Below the pieces are notes generated by a model that searched no databases, was not told where the DNA came from, and saw only the letters and a program-made list of their open reading frames with translations. A stretch of DNA of 64,000 nt from Burkholderia pseudomultivorans. Its GTDB lineage: Bacteria > Pseudomonadota > Gammaproteobacteria > Burkholderiales > Burkholderiaceae. The stretch spans positions 1 to 64,000 of the forward strand of contig NZ_CABVPP010000004.1 in assembly GCF_902499075.1 (NCBI RefSeq), read 5' to 3'. Positions 8,661-21,210 of this stretch are shown here, piece after piece. The number at the start of each line of letters is the position of its first letter. The stretch's first letter is position 1. The position numbers and the translations under genes are program-made.

Positions 8661-8677
8661 TGTTGATACCTGCAACA
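8661..8677. promoter_or_regulatory. Upstream activator-type inverted repeat before acs
   Basis: TGTTG and CAACA flank 7 bases, which is the same TGT-N11-ACA geometry found twice upstream of the PQQ dehydrogenase. It lies about 135 bases upstream of the acs -24/-12 element, a normal distance for a sigma-54 activator site. Confidence 0.45.
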
Positions 8678-8808
8678 GCCGCTGCTGCATTTCGGCGCAC
8701 GCCGGCGGCCGCCGGCCGCGGCGTCTGCGTCGGCCGATCAACGCACGGCGTGCCCGCCGCCTCGCACCGGCGGCACCGGCGTGCAGGCAGCGCGCATCGT
8801 CGTGCGAC

Positions 8809-8824
8809 TGGCATGCATGTTGCG
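8809..8824 (+). promoter_or_regulatory. Sigma-54-type promoter for acetyl-CoA synthetase
   Basis: TGGCATGCATGTTGC has GG and GC ten bases apart and shares TGGCATGC and TTGCG, in the same register, with the dehydrogenase promoter at 3229. It is 49 bases upstream of the TTG start at 8873. Confidence 0.58.
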
Positions 8825-8872
8825 TTTCGTTCGCCATTGCATGACACGTTGCGCTTTTCCACGGAGAACACC

Positions 8873-10855
<1,983 letters not shown>

Positions 10856-11103
10856 CGCGTGCCGGCATGGCCGGCCGCTCACGACATCTTCGACGCACGC
10901 CCGTTCCGGCACCGACCCGTGCCGCGAACGCGCTCGCGCGCAGATCGCCAACCGATCGCGCCGCCGTGCGTTCCCGCCGCGCGCCATCCGCCTGCACGGC
11001 CCGCGCGACGGATGCCGGTTTGCCGGTGGCCGTCGTTTTCGCAGTTCGATGCTTTGGAATTCTGTTCGACGCTTTCCGACGTACAACAACACTGGAGACA
11101 CAC

Positions 11104-12174
11104 ATGAAGCACACCTTCTGGATCGGCTGCGCGGCGGCCGCCGGCGCAATGGCCTGCAGCGGCGCGTTCGCGCAAAGCAGCGTGACGCTGTACGGCAATC
11201 TCGACGCCGCCCTGCTCTATACGAACAAGACGCTCGACGCGACGACCGGACGCAACGCGGGCCACCAGTTCGCGATGACCGACACCGGGATGACGCCGAC
11301 GACGTTCGGCATGATGGGCACCGAGGATCTCGGCGGCGGCCTGAAAGCGAAGTTCCAGCTCGAAAGCGGCTTCGCCGTCACGAACGGCGCGTTCAATCAT
11401 TCGAACGGCAATTTCTTCGGCCGGCAAGCGTGGGTCGGACTCGACGGCGCATTCGGCACGGTGAAGGCGGGCCTGCAGTATTCGCCGTTCCTGCTCGCGA
11501 TCTTCGATTCGGATCCGCGCAGCTTCTCGCACTTCGGCAGCGGACTGATTCCGTACGTCGACAACGTGCTCGTGACGGGCCTGTTCAACGCGAACGCCGT
11601 GTCGTACACGAGCCCGACGATCGCGGGCCTGACGGGCAGCGCGATGTTCGCGTTCGGCGGCGCCGCCGGCAACTTCCAGGCCGGACGCCAGTATTCGGCA
11701 AGCCTCAAGTACGAGCACGGCGGCTTCATGATCAACGCCGCGTTCTACGACGGCAACGACGGCGGCACCGCGGCAACGCCGGTGCCGAGCACCGTCGCGT
11801 TCGTCGGCCGCACGATCGGCGCCGCGTACCGGTTCGGGCCCGTCACCGCGAAGGCCTCGTTCGCGAGCTACAAGGTCGGCGGCTCGTTCAGCAACAACGT
11901 GTACGGCGGCGGGCTCGACTATCAGGCGACACCGGCCGTCGATCTGAACGGCGGCGTCTGGTACACGAGCGATCGCAACGACACCGCGAATCATTCGCTG
12001 CTCGCGGCGCTCGGCGCGAGCTACAGCCTGTCGAAGGCGACCTCGCTCTATGCGCAGGTCGCGATGGTCGACAACCACGGCGCGATGAACACGGGGCTCG
12101 GCATCAACAACGCGCTCTACGGTGCGACGGGGACGACCGTCGGCGCGAACGTCGGGATTCGGCACGCGTTCTGA
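11104..12174 (+). CDS. General outer-membrane porin (Burkholderia OmpC-like)
   Basis: A 356-residue porin with a signal peptide cleaved after GAFA at residue 23, then the QSSVTLYGNLD start that is standard for betaproteobacterial trimeric porins. Further family marks are FGMMGTEDLGGGLKAKFQLE, the FFGRQAWVGL segment and the terminal strand ending RHAF with a C-terminal Phe for outer-membrane assembly. TGGAGACAC precedes ATG 11104. It lets small hydrophilic solutes cross the outer membrane. It stands alone, 248 bases after acs; a link to alcohol or acetate uptake would be guesswork. Confidence 0.92.
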   Translation: MKHTFWIGCAAAAGAMACSGAFAQSSVTLYGNLDAALLYTNKTLDATTGRNAGHQFAMTDTGMTPTTFGMMGTEDLGGGLKAKFQLESGFAVTNGAFNHSNGNFFGRQAWVGLDGAFGTVKAGLQYSPFLLAIFDSDPRSFSHFGSGLIPYVDNVLVTGLFNANAVSYTSPTIAGLTGSAMFAFGGAAGNFQAGRQYSASLKYEHGGFMINAAFYDGNDGGTAATPVPSTVAFVGRTIGAAYRFGPVTAKASFASYKVGGSFSNNVYGGGLDYQATPAVDLNGGVWYTSDRNDTANHSLLAALGASYSLSKATSLYAQVAMVDNHGAMNTGLGINNALYGATGTTVGANVGIRHAF

Positions 12175-12547
12175 GCGCGTTCCGAGCACGTCTGCGCGGC
12201 GCCGGCCTGCGCCATGCGGCGTCGGCCGCGTGCCTGCGGCGTTCCTGTATAGACCGCCGCCGGCGTGATGCGGACCGCCTGCCCCGCCGCGCAGATGCGC
12301 CGCCTCGCCAGTTGTCAGCGCGCGCCATCCGTGTCGTTTACGACCGATTTCCGGGCGGATGACCGATAGTCGGTCCCGCCCGTTTCTCTACACTGTTTTC
12401 CACCAACACACTCGCGAGGTGTCGGCCGGCGCGCGCGCGTCGACGGCATCGCCGCGGCCCGAGACATCCGCTTCGTCCCCCGATGGCCGGCGCACGCGCG
12501 CCGCGCGTCCGCTCGGCCGGGCATCGAGGCCCTTCCAGGAGACATCA
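12175..12547. other. Intergenic region without recognised gene
   Basis: This 373-base stretch between the porin and the transporter holds no convincing coding frame with a ribosome-binding site. I see no strong terminator hairpin. The transporter promoter presumably lies in its less GC-rich part around 12330-12410. Confidence 0.4.
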
Positions 12548-14017
12548 TTGAGTACGTCGCAAGCGCGCCCCGCGAAAGCCCGCTCTTCGCGCAAGTCCGT
12601 CAAGCTGGACGACATCACGATCGTCGACCGCGCGGTGCTCAAGCGTGCAGTCGGCGCGATGGCATTCGGCAACGCGATGGAATGGTTCGACTTCGGCGTC
12701 TATAGCTATATCGCCGTCACGCTCGGCAAAGTGTTCTTCCCGTCCAGCAGCCCGTCCGCCCAATTGCTGGCCACCTTCGGCACGTTCGCGGCCGCGTTCA
12801 TCGTGCGTCCGCTCGGCGGCATGGTGTTTGGCCCGCTCGGCGATCGCATCGGCCGTCAGCGCGTGCTCGCGATGACGATGATCATGATGGCCGTCGGCAC
12901 CTTCGCGATCGGCCTGATCCCGAGCTACGCATCGATCGGCATCATGGCGCCCGTGCTGCTGCTGATCGCGCGGCTCGTGCAGGGCTTCTCGACCGGCGGC
13001 GAATACGGCGGCGCGGCGACCTTCATCGCCGAATTCTCGACCGACAGGCGCCGCGGCTTCATGGGCAGCTTCCTCGAGTTCGGCACGCTGATCGGCTATA
13101 CGCTCGGCGCCGCGACGGTCGCGCTGCTGACCGCGACGCTGTCGCACGAAGCGCTGCTGTCGTGGGGCTGGCGCGTGCCGTTCTTCATCGCCGGTCCGCT
13201 CGGCCTCGTCGGCCTGTACGTGCGGCTGAAGCTCGAGGAAACGCCGGCGTTCAAGAAGGAGGCCGAAGCGCGCGAAGCGGACGAACGCGCACGACCGAAA
13301 CAGACGCTCGGCGCGCTGCTCGTCGAACAGTGGAAGCCGCTGCTGCAATGCGTCGGCCTCGTGCTGATCTTCAACGTGACCGATTACATGGCGCTGTCGT
13401 ATCTGCCGAGCTTCATGTCGTCGACGCTGCACTTCGACGAATCGCACAGCCTCGTGCTCGTGCTGATCGTGATGGTGCTGATGATGCCGATGACGCTGTA
13501 CGCGGGCCATCTGTCCGACCGGATCGGCCGCAAGCCCGTGATGATGTTCGGCTGCGTCGGGCTGCTCGTGTTGTCGGTGCCCGCGCTGATGCTGATTCGC
13601 AGCGGCGCGATGCTGCCCGTGTTTGCCGGCATGCTGATCTACGGCACGCTGCTGTCGACGTTCACCGGCGTGATGCCGTCCGCGCTGCCCGCGCTGTTTC
13701 CGACGCGCGTGCGTTACGGCGCGCTCGCGATCGGCTTCAACGTGTCGGTGTCGCTGTTCGGCGGCACGACGCCGCTCGTCGCCGCCTGGCTCGTCGATCG
13801 CACCGGCGACCTGATGATGCCCGCGTACTACCTGATGGGCGCCTCGTTCATCGGCATCGTGTCGGTGCTCGCGCTGCGCGAGAGCGCACGCCGGCCGCTG
13901 CCGGGCTCCGCGCCGTGCGTCGGCAGTCGCGCCGAGGCGCTCGCGCTGATGCGCGGCGAAACCGGCGATGCACGCGTGCGCGAGCGCAAGTTCGCGCCGG
14001 CCGGCGAGCGCGCGTGA
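12548..14017 (+). CDS. MHS-family major facilitator transporter (ProP-like)
   Basis: A 489-residue inner-membrane symporter with about 12 membrane segments. I chose TTG 12548 because CCAGGAGAC lies directly upstream and the protein then begins with a short cytoplasmic tail like ProP relatives; the frame extends to 12359 but that part is not family-like. MHS marks are GNAMEWFDFGVY at TM1, the GDRIGRQRVL loop after TM2, and RLVQGFSTGGEYGGA in TM4. Relatives import osmolytes such as proline or betaine, or dicarboxylates and aromatic acids. No catabolic gene is next to it, so compatible-solute uptake is plausible. The specificity cannot be read. Confidence 0.85.
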   Translation: MSTSQARPAKARSSRKSVKLDDITIVDRAVLKRAVGAMAFGNAMEWFDFGVYSYIAVTLGKVFFPSSSPSAQLLATFGTFAAAFIVRPLGGMVFGPLGDRIGRQRVLAMTMIMMAVGTFAIGLIPSYASIGIMAPVLLLIARLVQGFSTGGEYGGAATFIAEFSTDRRRGFMGSFLEFGTLIGYTLGAATVALLTATLSHEALLSWGWRVPFFIAGPLGLVGLYVRLKLEETPAFKKEAEAREADERARPKQTLGALLVEQWKPLLQCVGLVLIFNVTDYMALSYLPSFMSSTLHFDESHSLVLVLIVMVLMMPMTLYAGHLSDRIGRKPVMMFGCVGLLVLSVPALMLIRSGAMLPVFAGMLIYGTLLSTFTGVMPSALPALFPTRVRYGALAIGFNVSVSLFGGTTPLVAAWLVDRTGDLMMPAYYLMGASFIGIVSVLALRESARRPLPGSAPCVGSRAEALALMRGETGDARVRERKFAPAGERA

Positions 14018-14103
14018 TCGATGCGGCGCGCGAGCGTCGCGATCGCGCGCGCGGGCCGCTTCGCTTTCGTGAACACGTTCGATATCATCCGATGGCGACG
14101 AGG

Positions 14104-14150
14104 AAAAAACGCGGCGGCGCCGGACGATTGGCTTCGTCCGGCGCCGCCGC
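14104..14150 (-). terminator. Rho-independent terminator of the TRAP operon
   Basis: A perfect 17-base stem (14111-14127 with 14134-14150) and 6-base loop lies beyond the dctM stop. Reading the minus strand, the stem is followed by GTTTTTTCCTC, so it ends leftward transcription. The hairpin alone might also stop the converging transporter transcript. Confidence 0.85.
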
Positions 14151-14171
14151 GAGGCGCGTGACAAACGGCGT

Positions 14172-15524
14172 TCAGTACACGGGGTGCCCGCTGATCAGGC
14201 TCGGCAGCCAGGTCGAGAAGAACGGCAGATACGTGACGATGTTGATCGCGCTGAAGATCGCGATGTAGTAAGGCCAGGCCATCTTCGTCGTCTCGCCGAT
14301 CGACACGTTGCCGATCGCGCAGCCGACGAACTGCACCGAACCGATCGGCGGGTGCACGAGGCCGAGCGAGCAGTTCAGCAGCAGCATGATGCCGAACTGC
14401 ACGGGGCCGACGCCGCATGCCATCGCGATCGGCAGGAACAGCGGCGTCGTGATCAGGATGTGCGCGGCCATGTCGACGAACGTGCCGAGAAACACCTGGA
14501 TGATGTTGATGTACAGCAGCATCAGCCACGGCGCGGCCGTCGACTGCTTCAGCAGCCCTTCGATCGCATCGGGAATCTCCAGATACGACATCTGGAAGCG
14601 CAGCATGTTCGACACCGCGATCAGCAGCAGCACGACACCCGTCGTGCGCGACGCATGCGACAACGCGCGGCGCAGCTTGTCGAGCGTCAACGTGCGATAG
14701 ACGATCGCCGTCAGCACGAGCGAATAGACGACCGCGATCGCCGCCGCTTCGGTCGCGGTCGCAATGCCCTTCGCGACGCACACCAGGATGATCGCGATCA
14801 CGAGCAGCCCCGGCACCGCGCCGACGAAGCTGCGCGCGACCGCATACCAGGCGGGAAACGCGGGCAGCGCGGACGAGCCGTCCGCACGGCGCGGATAGCC
14901 GTGACGCACGGCCTGCCAGTACGCGGCGGCCAGCACGAAGCCCATCACCCAGAGCACGGGCAGGAGCCCCGAGAACAGCAGATCGCCGATCGACACGCCG
15001 CTGACCGGCTGGCCGTGCAGCATCCCGGTGATCCCCTGCGCGGCGAACGCGTAGATGATCATGTTGGTCGAGGTCGGCATCAGCGCGCCGGCGAGCGACG
15101 CGTGCGTCGTCACGTTCACGGCATACGCGGCGCTGTAGCCTTCGCGCTTCATCAGCGGAATCACGACGCCGCCCATCGCCGACGTATCGGCCGTCGGCGA
15201 ACCGGACACGCCGCCGAACAGCGTGCACGCGACGACGTTCGCCATCCCGAGCCCGCCGCGGAAGTGGCCGACGGTCGCCTGCGCGAAGCGCAGGATCCGG
15301 TCGGCGATGCCGCCGTGCAGCATCAGCTCGCCGGAAAAGATGAAGAACGGCACCGCGAGAAACGAGAACGCGTTCATTCCCGAAATCATCGACTGCATCG
15401 CGGTCGCGATCGGCAGCCCTTCGACCATATAGGTCAGCACGCAGGCTATCCCGAGCGCGAACGACACGGGCACGCCGAGCACGAGGAAAATCAGAAAACT
15501 GACGGACAGGATCGCGAGTTCCAT
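14172..15524 (-). CDS. TRAP transporter large permease (DctM-type)
   Basis: A 450-residue inner-membrane protein starting with a run of hydrophobic residues at ATG 15524 and containing about 12 membrane segments. Family marks are GVPVSFALGI, FLAVPFFIFSGELM, SGSPTADTSAMGGVVIP and the NCSLGLVHPPIG region near the end. Together with the small subunit and the periplasmic binding protein it makes a sodium-driven TRAP importer for organic or sugar acids. It is the last gene of the dctP-dctQ-dctM order and lies 6 bases after the dctQ stop. A polygalacturonase gene divergent from dctP suggests a uronic acid substrate. Confidence 0.93.
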   Translation of the reverse strand: MELAILSVSFLIFLVLGVPVSFALGIACVLTYMVEGLPIATAMQSMISGMNAFSFLAVPFFIFSGELMLHGGIADRILRFAQATVGHFRGGLGMANVVACTLFGGVSGSPTADTSAMGGVVIPLMKREGYSAAYAVNVTTHASLAGALMPTSTNMIIYAFAAQGITGMLHGQPVSGVSIGDLLFSGLLPVLWVMGFVLAAAYWQAVRHGYPRRADGSSALPAFPAWYAVARSFVGAVPGLLVIAIILVCVAKGIATATEAAAIAVVYSLVLTAIVYRTLTLDKLRRALSHASRTTGVVLLLIAVSNMLRFQMSYLEIPDAIEGLLKQSTAAPWLMLLYINIIQVFLGTFVDMAAHILITTPLFLPIAMACGVGPVQFGIMLLLNCSLGLVHPPIGSVQFVGCAIGNVSIGETTKMAWPYYIAIFSAINIVTYLPFFSTWLPSLISGHPVY

Positions 15525-15530
15525 GGCGTT

Positions 15531-17610
<2,080 letters not shown>

Positions 17611-19761
17611 ATGACATCCCGTAGATTCCGGCCGCACGCGCGCCCGCGCGCGCTCGGCCTGCTTGCGGTCCTGCTCGTGTCGGCCGCGACGCTCGCCGCA
17701 TGCGGCGGCGACGAGCCCGGCGCGAGCGCCGCCCTGGCGGCGGCACCGTCGGCGAACAGCGTGTTCCAGGTCGGCACGACGACGGTCGACCCGAACCTGC
17801 CCGCAGAGCCCGCGTTGCCGACCGACGCGCAGGTCTGCAGCACGCTCGAGGCGAGCAATACGCTCGTCAGCCGTCCGGACGGCTCGCTGCCGCCGGAGGC
17901 CGATCCGTCGCCGTCCGGCGTCGGCAAGGCCGTGTCGGCCGCGACCGCGAATCCCGACCAGGCGCGCATCCAGGCCGCGCTCGACGCCTGCGGCGCGGCC
18001 GTCGACGCCGAAGTCGGCGCGGCAATCGCCGCCGCCGATGCGGCCGCGACCGCATCGCAGAAGGCGGCGGCCGTGCCGAACGTGAATCTCGCCGGCGCGT
18101 CCGGCGAAACGCTCGCGCAACCGAAGTACCGCGCGAGCAAGTTCGCGGTGCGGCTCGTCGTCAACCATGCGGGCGCCGGCAACGGCTTCATCAGCGGGCC
18201 GCTGACGTTGCCGTCCGGCGTCACGCTGTGGATCGACAAGGGCGTCACGCTGTATGCATCGCGCGACGTGAAGGCGTATGCCCCGAACGTGGCGGGACCG
18301 TATTGCGGCAACACGGCCGTCAGCGCGACGAAGGCCGGCAGTTCGTCGAACTGTCTCGCGCTGATCACCGGCACGAACCTCGTCAACGCGGCCGTGGTCG
18401 GCGACGGCCGGATCGACGGGCGCGGCTACGCGGAACTCGTGACGTCCGACGCGAAATATCCGCTGATGAAGGTCGACCTGACCTGCTCGAACACGTACGC
18501 GGCCTACCGCAACGGCACCGTCGCGCCGGACGGCACCGCGTGCGACGACGGCGGCACCGTCGTCGATTCGAAATCGACCGTGCGCAACATGACGTGGTGG
18601 GATCTCGCGTATCTCGGCAACATGGTGCAGAACGGGACGACCGGCTTCGGCTCGCAGTCGAACTTCCGGTTGATGGTGTTCAACTACGCGAAGAACCTGA
18701 CGCTGTACCGGATCACGCTGAACAACAGCCCGAACTTCCACGTCGTGCCGAGCGGCATCGACGGCCTGACCGTCTGGAACGTGAAGGTGCAGACGCCGAC
18801 GCTCGCCGCGTTCGCGAATCCGGCCGGCAACGGCAATCCGCTCTACAACGGCCAGACCTTCAACGCCGACAACGTCAAGAACACCGACGCATTCGATCCG
18901 GGCTCGGCGTCCAAGCCGATCTCGGCCGCGCTATCGACCGGCAGCACGACGACGTCGGCCAGCCCCGTTTCGTTCGACGGCTATCTGAAGAACGTCGTGT
19001 TCGCCTACAACTACGTGAGCACCGGCGACGACGACATCGCGCTGAAAGGCGGCAACAACCCGTCGCCGGCCGGCTCGCAGCTGCCCGGCATCGACGGCAA
19101 CCGCGACGTGCGCGCGGACCGCAAGTGGGGCATCGCCATCGCGCATAACCACATCTACTGGGGGCACGGGATCTCGATCGGCAGCGAGACGAACGGCGGC
19201 GTGACGAACGTGCAGGTCTACGACAATTCGTTCCAGGATTCGGAGGAAGGCTTGCGGATCAAGTCGGATTACGCACGCGGCGGCGAAGTCAGCCAGATCC
19301 ACTACGCGAACATCTGCATTCGCGACGCGAAGAACGCGCTGCTGTTCACGCCGTACTACAGCACCAAGGCCGTGCCGGCCGGCGGTCCGCTCTACCCGAA
19401 CTTCCACGACATCTCGCTTGCGAACGTCGCGATCTTCGGCGAGGCGGGCGTGAAGCTGCAGGGGTTCGAAGCCAATACCGGCGGCTACGGCGAACCGGCG
19501 TTCCCGCTTGCGATGACGTTGACCGACGTGGTCGCCGACACGCCCGACAGCATCTCGGTGATCGCCTCGGACGCGAACCTGACGCTGCACAACGTGAACT
19601 TGCCGATATTCGCATCGACGGCGAACCGCGTCGTCGTCGACGGCATGGCGACGCACAACGCGCGTCCGGCCAACGTCGTCGACTGCAGCAAGGCGTTCGT
19701 CGACTTCCCCGGCATCGACCAGTCGAATCCGTTCGGGACGACGTGGGCGCCGTCGTTGTAA
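17611..19761 (+). CDS. Lipoprotein polygalacturonase (glycoside hydrolase family 28)
   Basis: A 716-residue enzyme predicted to cut alpha-1,4-galacturonan (pectin) at the cell surface or in the periplasm. ATG 17611 follows a CAGGAGACAG ribosome-binding site. The signal sequence ends in a lipobox LAAC with Cys31 as the lipid anchor, unlike most secreted GH28 enzymes. Residues 35-165 are an Ala-rich linker or unknown domain. The beta-helix domain carries all four GH28 motifs in order: N424-T-D426, G-D473/D474-D, G518-H519-G520 and R549-I-K551, so the enzyme should be active. It is divergent from the TRAP importer genes. An exo-acting role on oligogalacturonides is possible given the extra N-terminal domain. 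Confidence 0.92.
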   Translation: MTSRRFRPHARPRALGLLAVLLVSAATLAACGGDEPGASAALAAAPSANSVFQVGTTTVDPNLPAEPALPTDAQVCSTLEASNTLVSRPDGSLPPEADPSPSGVGKAVSAATANPDQARIQAALDACGAAVDAEVGAAIAAADAAATASQKAAAVPNVNLAGASGETLAQPKYRASKFAVRLVVNHAGAGNGFISGPLTLPSGVTLWIDKGVTLYASRDVKAYAPNVAGPYCGNTAVSATKAGSSSNCLALITGTNLVNAAVVGDGRIDGRGYAELVTSDAKYPLMKVDLTCSNTYAAYRNGTVAPDGTACDDGGTVVDSKSTVRNMTWWDLAYLGNMVQNGTTGFGSQSNFRLMVFNYAKNLTLYRITLNNSPNFHVVPSGIDGLTVWNVKVQTPTLAAFANPAGNGNPLYNGQTFNADNVKNTDAFDPGSASKPISAALSTGSTTTSASPVSFDGYLKNVVFAYNYVSTGDDDIALKGGNNPSPAGSQLPGIDGNRDVRADRKWGIAIAHNHIYWGHGISIGSETNGGVTNVQVYDNSFQDSEEGLRIKSDYARGGEVSQIHYANICIRDAKNALLFTPYYSTKAVPAGGPLYPNFHDISLANVAIFGEAGVKLQGFEANTGGYGEPAFPLAMTLTDVVADTPDSISVIASDANLTLHNVNLPIFASTANRVVVDGMATHNARPANVVDCSKAFVDFPGIDQSNPFGTTWAPSL

Positions 19762-19981
19762 GCGCCGCGTCGCGCGGGTGAGCCGAACGGGGTTGCCCGC
19801 GTGTGCAGCACGCCTGCCACTCGCGGCCGCGCTTCAACTCGTGCTCGCCTTGACTCGCCTCGACTCGGCGCCCCGCGCGCCGCGGTCGCGGCCCCTATCG
19901 CACGAGGAGGCCCGAGCAAGCACGAGCAGGCACGCGCGATGCGCCGCCGCGTGCATCTGTCAATCCGACAGGAGGCACGCG

Positions 19982-20176
19982 ATGCAGACGACGAAACGCT
20001 CGGCAGGGCCGAATCCGGACGAACCGTTGAATCCCGGCGACGAAGGGCCGCCCGACGCGCCGGGCGTCGGCGAGGATCTATGCGGCGCATGCCACGGCAC
20101 CGGGATGGTCGAGGGCCGGCCGTGCACGGTGTGCGGCGGGACCGGCAAGGTGCTGCAGGGCATCGGCGGCGGCTGA
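19982..20176 (+). CDS. Small DnaJ-type zinc-ribbon protein
   Basis: A 64-residue protein starting at ATG 19982 after a strong GACAGGAGG ribosome-binding site. The first half is Pro/Gly-rich and acidic. The second half has two CxxCxGxG units, C34-C37 and C48-C51, like one zinc centre of the DnaJ cysteine-rich domain, ending in Gly-Gly-Gly. Such single-centre proteins are common and poorly understood; they may bind zinc and help protein folding. It sits between unrelated neighbours and seems to be a single-gene unit. Confidence 0.72.
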   Translation: MQTTKRSAGPNPDEPLNPGDEGPPDAPGVGEDLCGACHGTGMVEGRPCTVCGGTGKVLQGIGGG

Positions 20177-20204
20177 GCGCCGCGGGCGGGCGCGCGCGGC
20201 GCGG

Positions 20205-20885
20205 TCAGCGGCCGAGCCGCCGTTCGCGCAGAAACGCGTTCAGCTCGCCGCCCGCGTGTTCGATATGCCGCTTGAGCAACGACGCGGCCGCGCGCGCATC
20301 GCCCTTGCGGCACAGCGCGACGAGTTCCGCATGCTCGGACTCGGCGACGTCGCGCGCAGCCTGCGACAGCGACAGCTGCACGCGCGTGTAGCGATCGGTC
20401 TGCTGCAGCAGCGAGGCGACGATCGCCGCCGTCTTCGGCTGCTCGGCGCGCGACAACAGCACGTGATGCAGCTCGGTGTTCAGTTCGCCCCAGCGGCCCG
20501 ACTGGCTCGCGTGCAGCACCTTGCTGTATTCGGCGAGAATCGCGTCGAGCCGTGCAAAATCTTCCGCGGTCAGCTTCGGGATCGATTTCTTCAGCAGCAC
20601 GGGTTCGAGCAGCGCGCGCAATTCGAACAGCTCCGTGATGTCCTCCGGCGACAGCTCCGACACGACCGCACCCTTGTGCGGCAGGATCTTCACGAGCCCT
20701 TCGCTTTCGAGCTGCACGAGCGCTTCGCGCAGCGGAATGCGGCTGATGCCGAGTTCGGTCGCGAGCGCGTCCTGGCGCAGCTGATAGCCGTCGACGTATT
20801 CGCCTGACAGAATGCGGCGGCGCAGTTCGTTCGCTGCGGCTTCGGCGCGCGTCGCATAGACCAGCGCGGGGCGTTTCTCGTTCAT
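20205..20885 (-). CDS. GntR-family regulator, FCD subfamily
   Basis: A 226-residue DNA-binding regulator. Residues 12-75 form the winged helix-turn-helix (LRRRILSGEY, LATELGISRIPLREALVQLESEGLV). Residues 85-215 form the all-helical FCD ligand domain, with the His and Asp residues that usually bind a metal and an organic acid. An AT-rich element at 20933, 48 bases before the start codon, resembles the sites between the MHS transporter and the DapA-family gene at 24 kb, so it may control those genes and itself. FCD regulators of this kind often control sugar-acid or amino-acid breakdown. Confidence 0.88.
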   Translation of the reverse strand: MNEKRPALVYATRAEAAANELRRRILSGEYVDGYQLRQDALATELGISRIPLREALVQLESEGLVKILPHKGAVVSELSPEDITELFELRALLEPVLLKKSIPKLTAEDFARLDAILAEYSKVLHASQSGRWGELNTELHHVLLSRAEQPKTAAIVASLLQQTDRYTRVQLSLSQAARDVAESEHAELVALCRKGDARAAASLLKRHIEHAGGELNAFLRERRLGR

Positions 20886-21210
20886 GTTTGCGGTTTCGGC
20901 TAGACCGTCGGCGTGCGGCGGCGCGACGGTGGATATTGCATATTTTCTACGATATTAGCAGAGCGTTTTCGGGCGGCGATTCGCTGCGCACGGAAGCGGC
21001 GCGTCGGCGTCGGGCGATCGATGCACGGCATTCCGACGCTCGCCCCCTATCGCGCCGGCGCGACGCGGCCCTCCGACATACGAACGGGCGACGCGACGCC
21101 GCTCTCCGGTTTTCCTGCTTTCCATATCGCGTTTTCTTGGTTCCCGGCACGTACGACCGCCTTTTAAGATCGGCGACCGCTGCACGATCCTCGACTTCCG
21201 CCGGCCCGAC
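20886..21210. promoter_or_regulatory. Divergent region between GntR regulator and lipoprotein
   Basis: A 325-base region with an AT-rich patch. ATATTGCATATTTT at 20933-20946 matches 10 of 14 bases of the exact repeat at 24313-24326 and could be an autoregulatory operator. No reading frame here has both a ribosome-binding site and family resemblance. Confidence 0.4.
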
